This document shows positions 23,870 through 32,139 of a stretch of 53,912 nt of DNA, piece after piece. The notes below the pieces were generated by a model, which was not told the origin of the DNA, made no database searches, and saw only the letters and a program-made list of their open reading frames with translations. The DNA is from Actinomycetes bacterium (GTDB taxonomy: Bacteria > Actinomycetota > Acidimicrobiia > Acidimicrobiales > RAAP-2). The position numbers were made by a program, and so were the translations under genes. Within the stretch, counting starts at the first letter, position 1. Each line of letters starts with the position of its first letter. The stretch lies in assembly GCA_021785695.1 (NCBI GenBank), contig JAJYEQ010000010.1, forward strand, positions 1 through 53,912, given 5' to 3'.

Positions 23870-25117
23870 CTACCCATGTCCCTCAGTTGCACTATCCACC
23901 GTCAACCCCGGCATGTCAAGGAGCGCCACGAGCTCGACGTGCTCGGTCATGGGAAACAGGTCGAGGATCTCCAGGGAAACAAGCACAAATCCGGTGGCTA
24001 AGAACTCCCTAAGATCGCGAGCCAGCGTGGCGGCGTCGCACGACACGTAGACCACCCGGCGGGGCCGCCCGCGAGCGATGGCCGCGGCGACCCCCCGCGG
24101 CAGCCCGGTCCGCGGCGGATCCACGACGACGATGTCGTGGGCCAGCACGATCTGCTCGACCAGGTCCGGCGCGACGCGCGCGCGACGGACCGACACCGCC
24201 GGGTACGCCGCGGCGTTGCGTCGGGCGTCGGCGACCGCGGCGCCCGCGCTCTCCACCGCGATGACCGTGCCGGTCGGGCCCACCCGGCTGGCCAGGGGAA
24301 CACTGAACAGACCCACGCCGCTGAAGAGGTCGACCACGCGATCGCCCGGACCCGCACCGCTGGCTCGCAGCACCCGGTCGACGAGCAGGGCAGGAGCATC
24401 GACGTGGGCCTGCCAGAACGACGTCGCCCCCACCACGAAGTCCCACCCGGCGACCGCGACGTGGGAGACGGGTCGCGTCGCCAGTCGCCGTCCCGCCAGA
24501 TCCGCTCCGTAGGGACCCCGGCCCGACGCGGGCCACACCACAGCGAAGGGCTCCCCGTCGCCGATCGCCCGCACCTCGACCTGGCGGGCGCGGGGCCAGG
24601 TCGTGTCGAAGGCGGGGCGGGCGCGGTCGTCGAGCAGCCAGCAGGCGTCGAGGGCGACGCGCCGGTGAGAGCGCCAGCCTCGTAGGGCGAGGTGGCCCGA
24701 TCGGTCGACGGCACATCGCAGCCGCGTGCGGCTGGCCCGAGCCGGCGCTGGCGGCGCCGTCACCGCGACCTCGAGGTCCAGGCCCGCGATCCGCCGCAGC
24801 TGGTCGTGGGTGACGGCCGCCTTCCACGACCGCTGCAGGGGCTCGTCGGCGTGCTGGAGGTCGCATCCGCCACAGCCACCCGCCACGGCGTAGGCGCACG
24901 GCGGGGTGACACGCTGAGGACTCGGCTCGATCACGCGGCCGGCAATCGCACGAGCGAAGGCCGTCGTCCCGGGCAAGAGCGTGACCTCCACCAACTCCCC
25001 GGGCAGTGCGCCGCGGACGAAGGCCACGCGTCCATCGGGTACGTGCGCCACCCCACCGCCCGCGGCGGGACGCTCGACCCGCACGGTGGCCGACCCCTCG
25101 GTGGTGGCGGGCGTCAT
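23870..25117 (-). CDS. 23S rRNA (uracil-C5)-methyltransferase, RlmD/RumA family
   Basis: A 415-residue SAM-dependent RNA methyltransferase forming 5-methyluridine. An N-terminal TRAM-like domain (about residues 8-60) precedes a [4Fe-4S] site with Cys residues in PPCAYAVAGGCGGCDL and a fourth in DACWLL. The SAM-binding core is VVDLFSGVGLFSVPLA, followed by VDPPRTGLP and the catalytic Cys in VVYVSCDAATLARDL. Whether the target is U1939, U747 or another uridine cannot be decided. Its ATG overlaps the amidotransferase stop by 4 bases. Confidence 0.92.
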   Translation of the reverse strand: MTPATTEGSATVRVERPAAGGGVAHVPDGRVAFVRGALPGELVEVTLLPGTTAFARAIAGRVIEPSPQRVTPPCAYAVAGGCGGCDLQHADEPLQRSWKAAVTHDQLRRIAGLDLEVAVTAPPAPARASRTRLRCAVDRSGHLALRGWRSHRRVALDACWLLDDRARPAFDTTWPRARQVEVRAIGDGEPFAVVWPASGRGPYGADLAGRRLATRPVSHVAVAGWDFVVGATSFWQAHVDAPALLVDRVLRASGAGPGDRVVDLFSGVGLFSVPLASRVGPTGTVIAVESAGAAVADARRNAAAYPAVSVRRARVAPDLVEQIVLAHDIVVVDPPRTGLPRGVAAAIARGRPRRVVYVSCDAATLARDLREFLATGFVLVSLEILDLFPMTEHVELVALLDMPGLTVDSATEGHG

Positions 25118-25812
25118 CGGTGGGTGCCCTCCGTGCTGGGCGTAGAGCTCGCCCCGGCCAGGAACGTGGCCACGAGGCGCGCGGCACGCCGGCGCGCGGG
25201 CCCGTCGTGCTCGACCGCCTGGGCGATGAACTCCGGGACCCGCGCACCGGCACGCCCGGCCGAGCCGTCGGCGGCGAACCACGCCGCCAGCTGGCCGGCG
25301 TCGACTTCCGGGTGGAACTGCACCCCCAGGTGACGGCCGAGTCGGAAGGCTTGCACCGCGTGCGGGGAGGTGGCCAGCACCTCGGCCTCGGGGGGCAGCA
25401 CGCAGGCGTCCTCGTGGTAGGCGAACCACGGCCCCGCCTCGATCGGCGAGAGCGGCGTGGGGTCCACGCTGATCCAACCCAGCTCGGGGACCGCGGCGCG
25501 CTCCACGCGCCCCCCGGCGTAGGTGCACAGCGCCTGGGCGCCAAAGCAGATCCCCAGGATCGCGATGTCCCGACGATCCGCCGTGGCGATCAGGTCGAGC
25601 TCGCGGTCCAGCCAGCCAGCGCGTACCCGCGGATCGTAGACGGCCGACGACGAGCCCAGGACCACCAGGCAACTCACACCCGCCAGATCCGGCGGCCTCC
25701 AGTGAGGACCGACCATCTCCAGAGCGACGGCGTAGCCGCGCGCCTGCAGGGCTCGCCCGACCAGCCCGGGCTCGTCTTCGAGGTGGTGGCGCAGGACCAG
25801 GGCGGTGGGCAC
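25114..25812 (-). CDS. Class I glutamine amidotransferase-like protein
   Basis: A 232-residue GATase domain that would release ammonia from glutamine. The nucleophile elbow is LGICFGAQAL with the Cys at about residue 90, and the catalytic His-Glu is in GVQFHPEVD. The early VVLGSSSAVYD segment is typical of stand-alone GMP-synthase-like amidotransferases, which often act on unknown acceptors. Start is GTG at 25812. It is coupled to the methyltransferase gene by a 4-base overlap and follows the DUF3039 gene by 12 bases. Confidence 0.87.
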   Translation of the reverse strand: MPTALVLRHHLEDEPGLVGRALQARGYAVALEMVGPHWRPPDLAGVSCLVVLGSSSAVYDPRVRAGWLDRELDLIATADRRDIAILGICFGAQALCTYAGGRVERAAVPELGWISVDPTPLSPIEAGPWFAYHEDACVLPPEAEVLATSPHAVQAFRLGRHLGVQFHPEVDAGQLAAWFAADGSAGRAGARVPEFIAQAVEHDGPARRRAARLVATFLAGASSTPSTEGTHR

Positions 25813-25824
25813 GACGGGTGGCCC

Positions 25825-26103
25825 TCAGGCCGAGGGTCGAGTCCAGCCCATCGACTCGGCGATCTCGACACAGGTCGGGCACAGCGGATAGCGCGCGGGA
25901 TCACGGCCGGGTACCCACACCTTGCCGCACAGCGCCCGCACCGGCGTCGCGTTCACCATCGAGTCGACGACCGAGTTCCCGATCGACACGAAGTCGCCGC
26001 TGTCGAGCGTGTATCCCTCCAGCACGACGTGCGTGAAGCGCTCGTGGTCCCCATCGTCGAGTACCGGAGACGTCGCGGGTTGCACCAGTTCGGTCGAACT
26101 CAC
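25825..26103 (-). CDS. DUF3039 family protein
   Basis: A 92-residue protein of a family found in actinobacteria. The conserved core is DHERFTHVVL, then VRALCGKVWVPGRDPARYP and LCPTCVEIAE; the His and three Cys residues look like a zinc site. Its role is unknown. The start is GTG at 26103, with TACAGT seven bases upstream. It is first in a three-gene unit with the amidotransferase and methyltransferase and is divergent from another small zinc-site protein. Confidence 0.8.
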   Translation of the reverse strand: MSSTELVQPATSPVLDDGDHERFTHVVLEGYTLDSGDFVSIGNSVVDSMVNATPVRALCGKVWVPGRDPARYPLCPTCVEIAESMGWTRPSA

Positions 26104-26110
26104 GGACAGT

Positions 26111-26116
26111 ACTGTA
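26111..26116 (-). promoter_or_regulatory. -10 element TACAGT of the DUF3039 gene (leaderless, 7-base spacing)
   Basis: TACAGT ends 7 bases before the GTG at 26103. The position upstream of three close genes makes it the likely operon promoter. Confidence 0.5.
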
Positions 26117-26145
26117 GCCAGCACCCGCGCTGGCGAGCCGGTCGA

Positions 26146-26151
26146 TAAGGT
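26146..26151 (+). promoter_or_regulatory. -10 element TAAGGT of the small CxxC gene (leaderless)
   Basis: TAAGGT, then CGTCGG, then ATG at 26158. This is the main evidence that the short frame is a real gene. Confidence 0.6.
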
Positions 26152-26157
26152 CGTCGG

Positions 26158-26361
26158 ATGACCCCGCGACGCCAGCCGCGCCCCCTGCCGAACCGCCGCG
26201 CGGGTCACGTCACCAGCCAGGGCCAGCCCAAGCGCGCCTACCGCACGGTCACCGAGGCGCGCGCCGCCGCCCAGCTCGCCTGGACGCTCAACCGCGCCGA
26301 GCTCAACGCCTACCGCTGCTCGCTGTGCCACCAGTGGCACATCGGCGGCGAGCGGGAGTAG
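26158..26361 (+). CDS. Small basic protein with a CxxC-WH zinc-type motif
   Basis: A 67-residue protein rich in Arg (PRRQPRPLPNRRAGH) with a helix-forming Ala/Arg middle (TVTEARAAAQLAWT) and a C-terminal YRCSLCHQWHIGG. The CxxC plus following His residues could bind one zinc, perhaps in a dimer. Similar small proteins occur in actinobacteria, often unannotated. A leaderless-type promoter and divergent pairing with DUF3039 support expression. Function unknown. Confidence 0.65.
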   Translation: MTPRRQPRPLPNRRAGHVTSQGQPKRAYRTVTEARAAAQLAWTLNRAELNAYRCSLCHQWHIGGERE

Positions 26362-26415
26362 CGCCGGGGTGCCCAGTGCGGGCAGAATGGTCCCACTCCA
26401 AGAGAAGGACCCCCT

Positions 26416-26652
26416 ATGACGGTACAGGCGTACATCCTGATTCAGTCGGAGATCGGCTCGAGCGAGCGTGTCGTGAGGGCCACCCGCGCCGTGACCGGCG
26501 TGCTGGAGTCCTTTGAGGTGACTGGACCCTACGACGTGATCGTGCGCTGCGAGGCCGAGAACGTCGACGACCTGGGTCGCTTCATCGTGGGGGCGATCCA
26601 GAAGGTGCCCGGCATCACCCGCACCCTCACCTGCCCCGTCGTCAACGTTTAG
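26416..26652 (+). CDS. Stand-alone Lrp/AsnC ligand-binding (RAM) domain protein
   Basis: A 78-residue protein consisting of only the C-terminal effector-binding domain of Lrp/AsnC regulators, without a DNA-binding helix-turn-helix. The pattern AYILIQSEIGSSERVV, GPYDVIVRCEAENVDDLGRF and VPGITRTLTCPVV fits the alpha-beta sandwich. Such proteins form decamers and sense amino acids in other bacteria. The ATG has AGAAGGA eight bases upstream. Its stop codon overlaps that of the convergent racemase gene by 4 bases. Confidence 0.88.
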   Translation: MTVQAYILIQSEIGSSERVVRATRAVTGVLESFEVTGPYDVIVRCEAENVDDLGRFIVGAIQKVPGITRTLTCPVVNV

Positions 26653-27806
26653 GAGTCGCCGAAGGCTCCGGCGCGGGCCAACGCGTCCACGTCCTCGTCG
26701 CTGATGCCCCAGGACCGCAGGCCCTCGCGGGTCTGGGATCCCGCCAGCCCCGGGGGGCGCCCGATGGCCGCTGGCGTACGCGAGAACCGGGGTGCCGGGT
26801 TGGGCTGGTAGGGGCCGAGGGGCCCATCGGCTCGAAAGACCTCACGCTCGACGTTGACGGGGTGAACGGCCGCCTCGCGCGGGCTCAGGACCGGCGAGAC
26901 ACACGCGTCGCGCTCCCGGAAGGTCTCCTCCCAGGCGTCGCGCGTCCTCGTGGCGAAGATGGCGGCGAGGCGCTGTCGCAGCTCGGGCCACCGTTCCCGG
27001 TCCATCTGGGCGGGAAGGTCTGCGGCGCGCAGACCGAGGCCGTCGAGCAGCTCGGCGTAGAACTGGGGCTCGAGTGCCCCGACAGCCACGTAGCGGTCGT
27101 CGCTGGTGGTGTACACCGTGTAGAAGGGTGCCCCACCATCGAGCAGGTTGGTCCCACGCTCCTCGGACCAGTACCCCAGGTTGAGCAGGGCGTGCGTCAT
27201 CGTGAGCAGGGACGCCGAGCCGTCGAGCATGGCCGCGTCCACCACCTGGCCCTCGCCGGACTGTGCGCGCTCCAGGAGGGCGGCGAGCACCCCCGCCACC
27301 AGGAACAGGGCTCCACCACCGAAGTCGCCGACGAGGTTGAGGGGCGGGACTGGCGCCTCTCCGGCGCGGCCGATCGGCCACAGCGCGCCCGACATCGCGA
27401 TGTAGTTGATGTCGTGTCCCGCCCGCTGGGCCAGCGCACCGTCCTGACCCCATCCAGTCATGCGGCCGTAGACCAGGCGAGGATTGCGCGCCCGGGCGGC
27501 GTCGGGGCCCACGCCGAGCCTCTCGGCCACCCCAGGACGGAATCCCTCGATGAGCGCGTCAGCGCTCTCGCAGAGGCGCAGCACCAGCTCGCGGCCCGCC
27601 ACGCTCTTGAGGTCGACCGCGACCGAGGGCCGCGAGCGGGCCAGCAGATCCCAGGTCTCGACGTCCTTGGCGCTGGCCGAGCCACGCTCGACGCGCAGGA
27701 CGTCGGCGCCGAGGTCGGCCAGCATCATGGCGGCGAAGGGCCCCGGACCCACGCCTGCGAGCTCGATGACGCGCAGACCTACCAGTGGGCCCGACGGTCT
27801 CGTCAC
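26649..27806 (-). CDS. Alpha-methylacyl-CoA racemase / CaiB-BaiF family CoA-transferase
   Basis: A 385-residue class III CoA-transferase fold protein. GVGPGPFAAMMLADLGADVLRVE opens the CoA domain (its core PFAAMMLADLGADV). The racemase-type catalytic pair seems present: His in AQRAGHDINYIAMSG and Asp in NLVGDFGGGALF. These match bacterial alpha-methylacyl-CoA racemases, which invert the 2-methyl centre of branched acyl-CoAs. I use GTG 27806, which overlaps the acyl-CoA dehydrogenase TAG stop by one base (TAGTG); GTG 27815 and 27818 are alternatives. Coupling to a dehydrogenase supports branched-chain or sterol side-chain degradation. Confidence 0.87.
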   Translation of the reverse strand: MTRPSGPLVGLRVIELAGVGPGPFAAMMLADLGADVLRVERGSASAKDVETWDLLARSRPSVAVDLKSVAGRELVLRLCESADALIEGFRPGVAERLGVGPDAARARNPRLVYGRMTGWGQDGALAQRAGHDINYIAMSGALWPIGRAGEAPVPPLNLVGDFGGGALFLVAGVLAALLERAQSGEGQVVDAAMLDGSASLLTMTHALLNLGYWSEERGTNLLDGGAPFYTVYTTSDDRYVAVGALEPQFYAELLDGLGLRAADLPAQMDRERWPELRQRLAAIFATRTRDAWEETFRERDACVSPVLSPREAAVHPVNVEREVFRADGPLGPYQPNPAPRFSRTPAAIGRPPGLAGSQTREGLRSWGISDEDVDALARAGAFGDS

Positions 27807-28975
27807 TAGTCCCACCACAGGTCGTGAGCCAGCACACCCTTCCCGATCAGCCCGAGCTGGACCTGGGAGGTCCCCTCCACGATGGTCAGCTGGCGCGCAT
27901 CGCGGTAGTACTGCTCGGTGGGGTGGTCCTCCATGTACCCCGCAGCGCCCAGCAGCTGCACGGCGAGACCCGAGGCCCGCACCGCGACCTCCGAGGCGTA
28001 GTACTTGGCCATGGACAAGAAGGGCACGTACTCACGAGAGAACTTGCCCTGGTCGGCCAGCCACGCAGCCCGATAGGTGAGCAGCCGAGCCGCCTCGATC
28101 TCGGTGGCGCACTTGGCGATCTCCCACTGGATCCCCTGGAAGTCGGCGATCGTCTGGTTGAAGGCGGTCCGGTTCTTGACGTACTCGGTCGCGTACATCA
28201 GCGCGCCCTCCGCCAGCCCGATGGCCCGGGCCGCCACGATGGGACGCATCGCGTTGAGGGACTGCATCGCCAGCGTGAAGCCCCCACCGATCACGTTCTC
28301 GGGCCCGACGTGAACGTCCTCGAAGACGATCTCGGCGGTGTCGATGCCCTTGACCCCCATCTTGTGGTCGGTGCGCGGGCGCGACAGGCCGGGGCTCGAC
28401 GCCTCGACGATGAAGCCACTGATGTCCCGGTGGTGGCGCGAGGCCGGATCGCCCGTCTTGGCAAAGACGCTGAACCAGTCGGCCTGCATGCCGCCCGAGA
28501 TCCACGACTTGGTGCCGTTGAGGATGTACCCACCGGGCACATCCGGATCTGGTGTGGCCCGGGTCTGCATGCCGACCACGTCACTGCCGGCTCCCGGCTC
28601 CGAGAGGCAGAACGACGAGCGGGTCTGGCCCGCCGCGATGCCCGGCAGATACCGCTGCTTTTGCTCCTCGCTGCCCGCAATCATGATCGGCCCCGTCGGC
28701 AGCCGCGTGAGCAGCAGCATCAGGCCCAGGACGTTGGAGTACTTGGTGACCTCCTCGATGGCGATCGTCAGCCCGGTGATCCCGGCGCCCGACCCGCCGT
28801 ACTCGGTCGGGATGCACAGGCCGAGCAAGTCGGCCCGGCGGAACTCGTCGAAGATGTCCTCGGGGTAGTCGCCCGTCAGGTCGATCTCGCGCGCGCGCGG
28901 GCGGATCTTGTCTTGGGCCAGGCGACGCACGGTCTCCTGCAGAGCTAGCAGTTCGTCGGGGAGGGTGAAGTCCAT
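27806..28975 (-). CDS. Acyl-CoA dehydrogenase
   Basis: A 389-residue FAD flavoprotein catalysing alpha,beta-dehydrogenation of an acyl-CoA. The flavin/substrate motif is SFCLSEPGAGSDVVGMQ, with WISGGMQADWFSVFAK following. The RTDHKMGVKGIDTAEIVFEDV block and the C-terminal catalytic Glu in TIVEGTSQVQL are clear. The ATG at 28975 is preceded by a -10 box at the leaderless spacing. It is the first gene of a unit with the racemase, and it is divergent from glpD. Confidence 0.94.
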   Translation of the reverse strand: MDFTLPDELLALQETVRRLAQDKIRPRAREIDLTGDYPEDIFDEFRRADLLGLCIPTEYGGSGAGITGLTIAIEEVTKYSNVLGLMLLLTRLPTGPIMIAGSEEQKQRYLPGIAAGQTRSSFCLSEPGAGSDVVGMQTRATPDPDVPGGYILNGTKSWISGGMQADWFSVFAKTGDPASRHHRDISGFIVEASSPGLSRPRTDHKMGVKGIDTAEIVFEDVHVGPENVIGGGFTLAMQSLNAMRPIVAARAIGLAEGALMYATEYVKNRTAFNQTIADFQGIQWEIAKCATEIEAARLLTYRAAWLADQGKFSREYVPFLSMAKYYASEVAVRASGLAVQLLGAAGYMEDHPTEQYYRDARQLTIVEGTSQVQLGLIGKGVLAHDLWWD

Positions 28976-28981
28976 GCCCAA

Positions 28982-28987
28982 ACGGTA
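28982..28987 (-). promoter_or_regulatory. -10 element TACCGT of the acyl-CoA dehydrogenase gene (leaderless)
   Basis: TACCGT, then TTGGGC, then ATG at 28975. The divergent glpD box is only 16 bases away, so the two promoters overlap. Confidence 0.6.
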
Positions 28988-29003
28988 TCCCACAGCCGTG
29001 TGC

Positions 29004-29009
29004 CACCAT
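29004..29009 (+). promoter_or_regulatory. Weak -10-like element CACCAT of glpD
   Basis: CACCAT keeps A2 and T6 of the -10 pattern and ends 6 bases before the GTG at 29016. It is the weakest example in the set. Confidence 0.3.
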
Positions 29010-29015
29010 GGTGAC

Positions 29016-30641
29016 GTGGAGGCCCTCGACCGCGCCCGCTGCCTAGCCGCGATGGCCACCGAGCGCTACGACGTCGTGGTCGTGGGAGCCGGGATGACGG
29101 GCGCGGGCGTCGCCCTCGACGCCGCCTCGCGCGGATATCGCGTGGCCCTCGTCGAGTCGCACGACCTGGGCTCGGGCACCACGGCGAAGTCCTCCAAGAT
29201 GGTCCACGGCGGCTTGCGGTACCTGCAACAGCACGAGTTCCGGCTCGTCTACGAGAACCTCCGGGAGCGCCAGCGCCTCCTGGAGAACGCTCCCCACCTG
29301 GTGCGGCCCCTGCCGTTCGTGCTCCCGATGGACGGGTCGCGGCGCCCGAGCGGCCAGGCCCGGCGCCACGGCTACGGCGCCGCCTTGTGGCTCTACGACA
29401 TCACGGGCGGCTGGCGCATCGGCGAGCGCCATCATCGGGTGACACCCGCGCAGCTGCGCGACCTGCTGCCCGCGGTGGCACCCGCCCACCTGACGGGCGG
29501 CTTCTCCTACCTGGACGCTCGCGGCGACGACAGCCGGGTCGCCCTGGCGGCGACGCGCACGGCCGCCCTGGACTACGGCGCCGACGTGGCCAACTACCTG
29601 ACAGCCACGGCGTTCGAGCGCGGTCGAGACGGTCGGGTCCGTGCCGTCAGCGCGCGCGACGAGCTGAGTGGGTCCGTCGTGTCCATTGCCACCCGCGCGG
29701 TGGTCAACGCCGCGGGCGTGTGGTCCGATGGGGTGCGCCGGCTCGTCGATCGGGACGCGCCACCCGTGATCACCCCGGCCAAGGGTGTGCACCTGACGGT
29801 GCCACGCCACCGTCTCGAGGTCTCGTCGGCCGCGGTGCTGGGCGCGCGCGGCGGCCGGATCATCTTCGTGATCCCCTTCGAGGACGCGCCCTACGTCTAC
29901 TTCGGGACGACCGACACGCCGTACCAGGGGCCCCTCGACGACCCCCGGTGCACGCCCGACGACGTCGCCTACCTCCTCGAGACCGTCAACCAGTGGACGG
30001 CGAGCCAGATCACGCCGGCCGACGTGACCGGCCTGTGGGCGGGGCTGCGCCCGCTGCTCGCCCCTACGGGTCGGCGCACCTCGGTGCGCACCACCGATCT
30101 GTCGCGGCGCCATCGCGTGGTCGACGACGGCAACGGTGTGGTCCACGTCACCGGGGGCAAGTGGACGACCTACCGCCAGATGAGCCAGGACGCCGTGGAC
30201 GCGTTGGCCCCCTACCTGGGCACTCGCCCCTGCCGCACCGTGCGACTGCCCTTGCGCGGGGCGGGTCCCTTCGCGCCCTCTACCCCGCTGGAGACCCGCC
30301 TGCAGCGGCGCTACGGGGACGAGACACCGGCGCTGACGGCGATGATCACGCACGATCCGACACTCGCCGAGATCGCGATTCCCGGCCAGGACTACTGCCG
30401 GGCCGAGATCCTCTACGCCGTGCGAGCCGAGATGGCCGTGACGCTCGAAGACGTCCTCGAGCGACGCACGCGCGCCCACCTCCACGATGCGAGGGCCGCG
30501 GCGGCGGCCGCGCCAGAGGTCGCGCGCCTCATCGGTCCCGAGCTCGGCTGGGACGACGCCCGCTGCGACCAGGCTGCCGCCAGCTACCGCCAGCACGCTC
30601 GCCAGGAGTTCGCGACCGCGGGGATCCCGTGGGACCGCTGA
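29016..30641 (+). CDS. glpD: Glycerol-3-phosphate dehydrogenase (FAD-dependent)
   Basis: A 541-residue flavoprotein that oxidises sn-glycerol-3-phosphate to dihydroxyacetone phosphate and feeds electrons to the quinone pool at the membrane. The FAD motif is DVVVVGAGMTGAGVALDAAS. SSKMVHGGLRYLQQHEFRLV, NAAGVWSDGVRRL and HVTGGKWTTYRQM are GlpD/GlpA signatures. The C-terminal helical cap ends with EDVLERRTRAHL. Start is GTG 29016; ATG 29052 is an alternative. The glycerol kinase gene follows 37 bases downstream, so the pair forms a glycerol-use operon, although no glpF or glpR is present. Confidence 0.93.
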   Translation: MEALDRARCLAAMATERYDVVVVGAGMTGAGVALDAASRGYRVALVESHDLGSGTTAKSSKMVHGGLRYLQQHEFRLVYENLRERQRLLENAPHLVRPLPFVLPMDGSRRPSGQARRHGYGAALWLYDITGGWRIGERHHRVTPAQLRDLLPAVAPAHLTGGFSYLDARGDDSRVALAATRTAALDYGADVANYLTATAFERGRDGRVRAVSARDELSGSVVSIATRAVVNAAGVWSDGVRRLVDRDAPPVITPAKGVHLTVPRHRLEVSSAAVLGARGGRIIFVIPFEDAPYVYFGTTDTPYQGPLDDPRCTPDDVAYLLETVNQWTASQITPADVTGLWAGLRPLLAPTGRRTSVRTTDLSRRHRVVDDGNGVVHVTGGKWTTYRQMSQDAVDALAPYLGTRPCRTVRLPLRGAGPFAPSTPLETRLQRRYGDETPALTAMITHDPTLAEIAIPGQDYCRAEILYAVRAEMAVTLEDVLERRTRAHLHDARAAAAAAPEVARLIGPELGWDDARCDQAAASYRQHARQEFATAGIPWDR

Positions 30642-30678
30642 GGGCTCCGAGCCAGCGCGCCGCCGCGGGGAGGCGGCC

Positions 30679-32130
30679 ATGATCGCGCGGTCCTTGGCGA
30701 TCGACGTGGGCAGCTCGTCGGTGCGCACCGGGCTGGTCGACACACGCGGTCGGGTAACCCACGGGCGCCAGCGCGCCCTCGATGTCGCGCGAGCCCAACC
30801 CGGCGAGGTGGAGCTCGACGCCGAGCAGATCGCCCACCACGTGGAGGAGCTCGCCCACGAGACGCTGAGTGCCGGGGGGGCGGTCGACGCGATCGGGATC
30901 ACCAATCAGCGCGCGACGACGGTGGTCTTCGATGCGGCCACCGGCCAGCCCGTGGGGCCGGCCCTCAGCTGGCAGGACCTGCGCACCGTGCTCGACTGCC
31001 TCACCCTCCAGTCCACCGGACTGCGGCTCGCGCCCAACCAGTCCGCGACCAAGGCGGCGTACCTGATCCGCGCGTCTGGGGTGCCCCCCGAACGCGCGCG
31101 CGTCGCCACCCTCGACACGTGGATCACCTGGCGCCTCACGGGGGGACGCTCCTTCGTCACCGACTTCTCGAACGCCGCTCTGACGGGCCTTGTGGGCCCC
31201 CCCGACTACACCTGGGATGCGACCGTGCTCGAACAGCTCGGGCTCCGGCCCGAGCAGCTGGCGACCATCGTCTCGAGTGTCGATCACCACGGCACCGCCG
31301 ACGCGCTAGGCGGGCTGCCCATCACGGCCCTGCTCGGCGACCAGCCGGCCTCCCTGCTCGGGCAGTGCCTCGTCGATCACGGGGCCAAGATCACCTTCGG
31401 CACCGGCGCCATGCTGGATCTGGTGGGCGGGATCTCCGCACCTACCGCGATGGTGCGCTATCCCTCGGGCTGCTTCCCGGTCGTGGTGCGCAGCCAGGGC
31501 GGCCAGCTCACGTGGGGTGTCGAGGGCATCGTGCTCAGCGCGGGTGCGGCCCTGGACGGGCTACGCGACGGGCTCGGGCTGTTCAGCGAGGTGCGGGAGG
31601 TCGAGGCCCTGGCCGGCTCCGTGGAGAGCTCCGCGGGCGTCTGGTTCGTCCCCGCGTCGGTGGGCCTGGGCACGCCGTACTGGGATTTCGGCGCCCGCAG
31701 CGCCTTTTTCGGCCTGACGCAGGGCACCACCCGGGCACACCTGGTCCGGGCGGCCCTCGAGGGTATCGCCCACCGGGGAGCCGACCTCGTCGACGCCGCG
31801 GAGGTCCAGACGGGTCGGGCCATCACCGAGGTGCGCGTCGATGGCGGCATGGCGGCCAACGCCGTGTTCCTGCAGTCGCTCGCCGACGCCCTGGGTCGAC
31901 CGATCGAGGTCGGCGCGCAGCGCGAGGCCACGACGCGCGGCATTGGCCTGCTGGCCCTCGTCGGCGCCGGCGCCCTGGAGCTCGCCGAGATCGACCAGCT
32001 CTGGCACCCCCACCGGCGCATCGTGCCGCGCACCGACGACGCGACGCGCCTCGCGCAGCGCGCGACGTGGCGATGGGCCGTCGACCAGGTTCGCCGCACG
32101 ATTCCCGAGCTCAGCGAGATCGACTTCTGA
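30679..32130 (+). CDS. glpK: Glycerol kinase (FGGY family)
   Basis: A 483-residue ATP-dependent sugar/polyol kinase producing sn-glycerol-3-phosphate for GlpD. N-terminal LAIDVGSSSVRTGLVD forms the first phosphate loop. AIGITNQRATTVVFD, LDTWITWRLTGG, KITFGTGAMLDL and VDGGMAANAVFLQSLAD match GlpK. The ATG at 30679 has GGGGAGG six bases upstream. Glycerol as substrate is supported mainly by glpD next door; the N-terminal region is rather divergent. It ends 9 bases before the convergent flavoprotein gene. Confidence 0.88.
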   Translation: MIARSLAIDVGSSSVRTGLVDTRGRVTHGRQRALDVARAQPGEVELDAEQIAHHVEELAHETLSAGGAVDAIGITNQRATTVVFDAATGQPVGPALSWQDLRTVLDCLTLQSTGLRLAPNQSATKAAYLIRASGVPPERARVATLDTWITWRLTGGRSFVTDFSNAALTGLVGPPDYTWDATVLEQLGLRPEQLATIVSSVDHHGTADALGGLPITALLGDQPASLLGQCLVDHGAKITFGTGAMLDLVGGISAPTAMVRYPSGCFPVVVRSQGGQLTWGVEGIVLSAGAALDGLRDGLGLFSEVREVEALAGSVESSAGVWFVPASVGLGTPYWDFGARSAFFGLTQGTTRAHLVRAALEGIAHRGADLVDAAEVQTGRAITEVRVDGGMAANAVFLQSLADALGRPIEVGAQREATTRGIGLLALVGAGALELAEIDQLWHPHRRIVPRTDDATRLAQRATWRWAVDQVRRTIPELSEIDF

Positions 32131-32139
32131 GGCGCGCCG

